A stretch of 7,040 nucleotides of DNA, from the NCBI GenBank assembly GCA_003454975.1, contig DMST01000393.1, forward strand, positions 1 to 7,040. Direction: 5' to 3'. Within the stretch, counting starts at the first letter, position 1. Every line of letters begins with the position of its first letter. Positions 1-6,000 of the stretch are shown here, in pieces. Under the pieces are notes generated by a model, which searched no databases, was not told the DNA's origin, and saw nothing but the letters and a program-made list of their open reading frames with translations. The DNA comes from Cytophagales bacterium. GTDB taxonomy: Bacteria; Bacteroidota; Bacteroidia; Cytophagales; Cyclobacteriaceae. The translations under genes were made by a program, and so were the position numbers.

Positions 1-20
1 GGATGCTCTCCAGGTACCGG

Positions 21-3000
21 TTAGTGTTTTACCACGCGCCGCGTCTGGATCTCCGTTCCGGTTTCTATGCTGATCAAATACACACCAGAACCGTACGCAT
101 TCAAGTCCCAAGCAGAAACCTCATAGGCTCCGTTCACGGATTCTAAGGTCCTGGCCTCCAGCACGCGCCCGGTCAGGTCCGTGAGCTGTACCGTTACGGG
201 TTGGGTACCTGCCGCCAACCGCAGTTGGAATTGACCCTCCGTAGGGTTCGGATAGATCGCCAGGGTGGTTTGCGCCATCCCTTCGGATTCCGCTGCCAGG
301 GTAAACGATACCGGAGCACTGGGGCTACCCTGCAAGGCATTGGCTTGGAAACCGATTTGCTCTTGCAGCGTCAGCACCTCTCCGGTTTCGGGTTGGTAAA
401 GCGCAAAACTCACAGCCTCGTTGGCCTTTCCGTAGATCGTGAGGAAGTACAGCACCTCACCGTCTACCTGGGTAGGCGTGGCTACGCCCCGGTACGTATC
501 TCCCACCTTAGCCAGTAGGTATTCCTCGCCCGTAAGGCCAAGGGCCGCAGCATCGACTACGGTACCCACCAGCGACTCAGTATTCTCGAAGGCATTCGCA
601 TCAATCTCGAACTGCGCCAGCAGCGCTTTCCGGTCTACGGTTTCTCCCAGGCCGCGCCCTGCTACGAGGGAGCTACGCGAAGGATAGGTAATACTGCCGC
701 CACCTTGGGCGTACACCATGTAGCCTTGGCCAGGTTCCATGATTTCCAGCGAGCCTAACCAGCCTGCCGCGGAGTACATGGCAAAGGCATCTTCGGATTT
801 GATCACGTCGCCCGCTTGGGGTTGGAAACTCGCTACGGCCTCTTGCAAGGTCATATTGGTCTGGGGCACAAAGCCGATCCGGTTCCAGCCGTCGCGCAAG
901 GCAATGGATTCTGTGCCCACGGTAAAGGGCGTGCCTTCCAAGGTAAGGGTAGCGGCTTCGGCCAGCTTGATCTTGTACATCCGCTGCGGCGAGAAGGCTG
1001 CATGGGTCGTCTGTGCCCAGGTGGTCGCATTGCGCACCAGCAGCAGTGGTGTAGTTGCAGTAGGGTTAGCAGGATCAATAGGATCCGCTAAAGATTCGCC
1101 TTTCAGTTGATCGCCTGCCGTACCTACGCCGTCTAGCAAAACGTTGGCATCGCTGAGCGCGGCACTCGCCAGGTTAAAGGATACCCAGTTCCAGCCAGCC
1201 GCCAGTGCCAGCTCGGTGGTAATGGCATCGGTGGTATTGAGCAGCTGAGGTGCATCGAAGGATCCCAACAAACTCTGCCCGGTATAGGTGAGCGTACTTG
1301 GCGTTACGGAGCCGTGCAAATTACCCAGGCTGGCATCCCATGCTTTGAAGTGCAAGGTGCTGCCTTCGTCTTCGCTATTTCCGTTGACCGTGAGGAAGAG
1401 GAAATAGGCGTCCATGTCGGCTAGGTATTCCACGTTCGCTACGCCGCGCAGCTCGCTGCCAATCCACACACTCACCTTATCCTCTACGTCGGTAGACAAT
1501 ACATCTTCGATGGCTAATTGGGCCACCATGGTCATCGACCCTTCGTAGAGGCTCGTTTTCACCGCCCAGTCCGGCGCCTCTTTGGTCACCTTCACGGTGA
1601 TCTCCAGCGGCTCGTCGTAGCCTGCGGTGGAAGCCAAATTGATGGACTGGCTGTAGGTGCCCACATTGAGTCCTTCACGCACGGTAAAGGTGACCGCTTG
1701 CGTAGAAGCCGGGTCCACGGTGCCGCCCACAACATCGGCGCTCAACCAAGCCGGTAGGTTTTCCAAGGCAAAGTCTACGCTTTCCCCGGCCAGGTTGGCC
1801 ATGGGCACGGTGAAGCTGGCGGCGCTGCCAAAATCTACGGACTGGCTATAGGCCTCCTCTTGCCATACCAGCGGGTTCTGCTGCACATAGGCTACCCAGT
1901 CTTGCGTGGCGGCCATTGCATTGCCATAGTTATCGAAGATGCCACTGACCGATACGGTCATTTCCTGGCCTTCCAGGCGCGTCGCTAGCATGGGGTCGGG
2001 CGTGATGATGATCCCCCGGTCGCTGACCGTGTAGGTGAACGAAACCGCTTGCTCTGGCCGTGCATCTTGTACTGCCGGAGCGTCTAGGTTATGCTGGGCA
2101 CTGCCGAGTAGGCTCGCGTCGGCCCCACTGCCTTCCACGGCCAGATCTCTTAGGGAAGCGACCATGTTGGTTACCCCTACCGATTCGATGTATTGCTCGA
2201 AAGGCAAGTAAGCCATCAGCCCGGCTTCATCGCCGTGCAATCGGTGGTGCATGTACTTCGAAATCAGCTTACCGCTGCGGGCCGAATTCCAGATGCGCAC
2301 CTCGTCGAGCTGACCTGTGAAGGAATGGTCGAAGAGGGTATAGCTCGCATCGGTGGCTACGCCACCCAAGGCAAATTCTGCTCCGCCGAAGGCACCCAAA
2401 TCACTCGCCGAGGCCTGACTCTGCACCTGCCCATCCAGGAAGGCCGAAACGTAGCCTTGGCGCTGGATACTCACCGCTACGTGGTGCCATTCGTTGTCGG
2501 CCAGGTTCTCGGTAATCAGGGTGTACACCACCTCGTTGTTCATCAAGATCAGCGATCCATCGTCCAGCAAGTTGATGCTCAGCTGCTGCTGTGGGCTCAC
2601 ATCCCGGGCATCGCCATAGCCATTGGCCAGGAGGGCCGCTGTGTCAGTAGGAAGGGCCGCTTTCATCCAAAACTCGAAGGTAAGGTCCATCTTGGCCGTG
2701 GCCAGTGCTTTGGTGCCGTTCACTACCACCACGTCGGTGGTCGTGCCGTCCAGGGTTATGCTGTTTCCACCGGGTTCTAATACCCAATTGCTGTTCACTT
2801 GCAAGTGACGTCCTCCGGCCTTGTCCAACGCCACATTGCCGTAGCCTTCGTCTAGCGGCCAGTAGCCGTACAGGTTGGCTTCTTTACCGGAAAGGGTAGT
2901 GGCATAGGTCTGCATTTCCCCAACCGACAGGTAAGCGGACCAAATGCGTACCTCGTTTATTTTTCCCTGGAAATAATCCGAACCGTCGGTACCCAGAATC

Positions 3001-6000
3001 AGCGTATTCACGTCGTTGGGTACGTAGGCGGCGGGCAGGGTGGTACCGAGTAGTTCATTGTCCATCGCGATCGCCGCCTGCTGCAACAAGTGGTCGTAGC
3101 GGAAGGCCCAGGTGTGCCAGACTGTGGCAGGCAAGGCTACGTTGTAGACGGGGGTTTGGATGATTTCAGTACTTCCCAGCTGGAAATGCACGTCGCCAGC
3201 TACATCGAACCACGCCTTCAGCGTATTGTCGCCGCTACCCCAGTCAAACAGCACTTCCTCGCGGTTCTCACCGCGCTTGGCGCGCACTTCCAGGGTAAAG
3301 GATTTTTCGGTGAAAGACACACCGGGTATTTCCGCCTGATCGTCTACCCCATCAAAGTTGAGGCTTACGCCGTCGCGAAGTGCTGCGCCATTCAGCACAC
3401 TCATCAGCTCGATGTTTTCTCGTGTGACCAACCCGGTAGCAATGTCCTCATTGAAGGTGATGGAGATATCTTCCCCAATCCCGTAGACACCGTTAGCGGG
3501 CGTAGGCGTACCAAACACCTGGGGCAGCTCTCGGTCAATCGTACCCTGGTAATACTCCGTGGTGGTCTTGGAACCATCCAAGCAGGTTGCCTGAGCAAAA
3601 ACGATATACGGGCCATCGTCCAGTGATTCTACATCCCAATCATGAGTAAATTCACTTCCAGTAAGGAATGCACGTTCACCCGTAAAACTATCGTAGGCCG
3701 TACTGTTTGGTTTAAACCAAGCTTTACTCACCACGGGGTCGCCGCTTAGCGTCTGGAATTTGATATCGATCCGGTCCAGGGTGCTGTGGTTGAGGTCGTA
3801 GCCGTCGACCACCAGCGACATCTGGTGAGTATCACCGTCATTGAGTACCCAGTTTTGATTCACGTTGCCCAAGTTTAGGTCCGAACATTCGGGCAAGAAC
3901 CGGGCTGAAATGTAGACCGTATCGGCAATCTCTTCTTGTGAGGATTCGGGGTTGAACTGGCAAGCCGAATGTAGGATAATGCCAATGGAATCGTAGGCTA
4001 ACTCTCCGGTGGCTCCTTTGGCCAAGGTGAGAGTTTTCTTCAAAATCCCCGAGGCGGGCACCAGGTAGCTTTTCTCGGCGCCTTGTCCATCTATCTGCAA
4101 ACCAGCCCCGTGGGGATTGGTGGTCTCATCGATGGAGAGGTTATACCAGATGTCGGTACCCGAGGCACTCTCATTGCCTAGCTTGAGGGTAAAGACCGCC
4201 TGCTCGCTCTCCGGTACATTCGACACAATAGCTTGCTCTACCGTAATGGTAGGCGCTTCGCGCGCCAAGGTAGCCGTGTGCAGCTGGATGTTTGCCAGAT
4301 TATTATTCTCATCCAGCAGGAACGTGGTGGTTTCCTCAGGCTCATAGGGGCAACGGGTTTGCCCTCCTTTGATGGAGAATACCGGACTGCCTACGTTAAA
4401 CCCAGATACCCTCGTGGTCCGTACACCATTAGCTTCGTCGATGGTTTCGATAACATTTCTGCCAACATTCCCCATTTCATAGGCGAAGGGGATCAAGTTG
4501 GTGCCAAATTTCAGGCCCGCAATGAATGGATCTGAATTGGCACTCGTAGTGCCAAGAAACTTGGCAAAACCCCGGGTAACCACGAGTGCATTGGTACCAT
4601 ACACCGCGCCGGTTACACCCACCGCAATACCCGCATTAATGGATTGTTGGATAACAAAACTTTTTCCACTGGGCAGGTTGTCCACAAAGTGATTTCGGTC
4701 AAACATGGACACTCCCCGTGGTTTCTTAATGTCGATGCTATAATAATCGCCTTCGTTGCGTTCATCGATCCGGTAGCCAAACGTCATCGATCTGGTTTGC
4801 TCATTTTCGCCTCCATAGCCCCCTGTAATATCCAGGTTCATCGTGGTCCGCACCCCATTGCCCGCATTGTTGGTAATGTTGGCAAACTGGCCGTTCCAAA
4901 TCAGACGCATCGAGCGCGCGGTATTCCAATTGTACTCGGCAGAGAACTCTTCGCTAATCTCACTCTGGTATGCCCCCGAAGAGCCATCGATGGAGAGGTT
5001 CGTCCGTGTTTTGGCAAAAGCCTTCTCCGCCTCATTGATTTGGATAGCATTGAACCAAGCCTCGATCTGATCGTTGAACCAAGCCACCGAATCCATTTCG
5101 CCGGGAGTGGTTTGGGAAAATGTGTACGAAGGCCCGATGGTTCTATACGTACCCTCACTCTCGCTAATCACTTCAGTTCTAACGGAAGGGTTAACAAACC
5201 CTTTGTGGTCGTTGCTCATGAGGTAAAACTCATCGTCTATGGGCAAGTTCGATTCGTACTTTCCTGATTCGTTGAACACGCGGGAACGCTGTACCACCAA
5301 ATCTGGAATGACGTTTTCTACCAAATGCCGATGGGTATACTTGAAATAGGTAGGGTCGGCTACATCGGCAATCGCAAAGCTATTTTGCTGGGCGAGCACG
5401 TACTCACCACCCGTATCGAAGTAAGGAATCGCATGGGCATCGCAATAGGCTTTTTCCAGAATGACCAAGTTCAGGGTCTCACTCATGGTGTAGTTCTGCG
5501 ATTTCCCGATGTACAAATCGGCCATGGTACCCACATCTTCGGGGTCCGAGCTTGTCTCAATCCGTTCCGTAAAGGTGACCGTACGTCGGTAGGTGCCATT
5601 ATTGTCCACCGAGCGGGCGATTTCCGCACCGTATTCGGATTTGTAAATAGTCTGGTTACTCACCACGGGTCCGGCTAAGCCACCACCTGCCTCTACCAAT
5701 AGGCCTTTGTAGACATCGTAGATGAAGCTCTGATCGGTATCATAGCCGAATTCCCAAGTTTCGGCCGCGGAGAAGGAGCTTCCTTCCTCTACCCAGGCGT
5801 AGCTATTGGAACCGGGCGGGTCGCGCAGTACAAAATCTACCTGGTCAGGACCTGCCGTGAGAAAGTCGGTTCCCACCAAGGGCTTAGCGCCCATGATGTG
5901 GCCCCGGAAGGTTTCGCCGTTGGGCAACCAACTGTACCCAATAGAGCCTACCTGCGCGTGTACCTCAAAGGTTTTGGTGTAGCTGTTTTCAGGATCATTG

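Noticed and set aside
1..20. Possible terminator or downstream gene after the stop codon
   Set aside because: Only 20 bases follow the stop. They contain a GGTACC palindrome but no stem with a T-run, so nothing can be supported.
2193..2780. Plus-strand open frame of 195 codons antisense to LamG domain 2
   Set aside because: The minus strand here encodes a clear LamG domain; the antisense translation is unlike any protein I recognise.
3090..3626. Plus-strand open frame of 178 codons antisense to LamG domain 1 and the Ig half
   Set aside because: Same reason: fully overlaps well-supported coding sequence and has no features of its own.
4398..4715. Hydrophobic segment 793-821 as a true transmembrane helix
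   Set aside because: It is rich in glycine, threonine, asparagine and tyrosine, and the C-terminal sorting tail implies full export; a buried or hairpin strand pair is more likely.
4644..5267. Plus-strand open frame of 207 codons antisense to the large gene
   Set aside because: It lies fully inside the minus-strand coding sequence, its translation shows no domain or signal, and the opposite frame is strongly supported by recognised flanking domains. It is a shadow frame.
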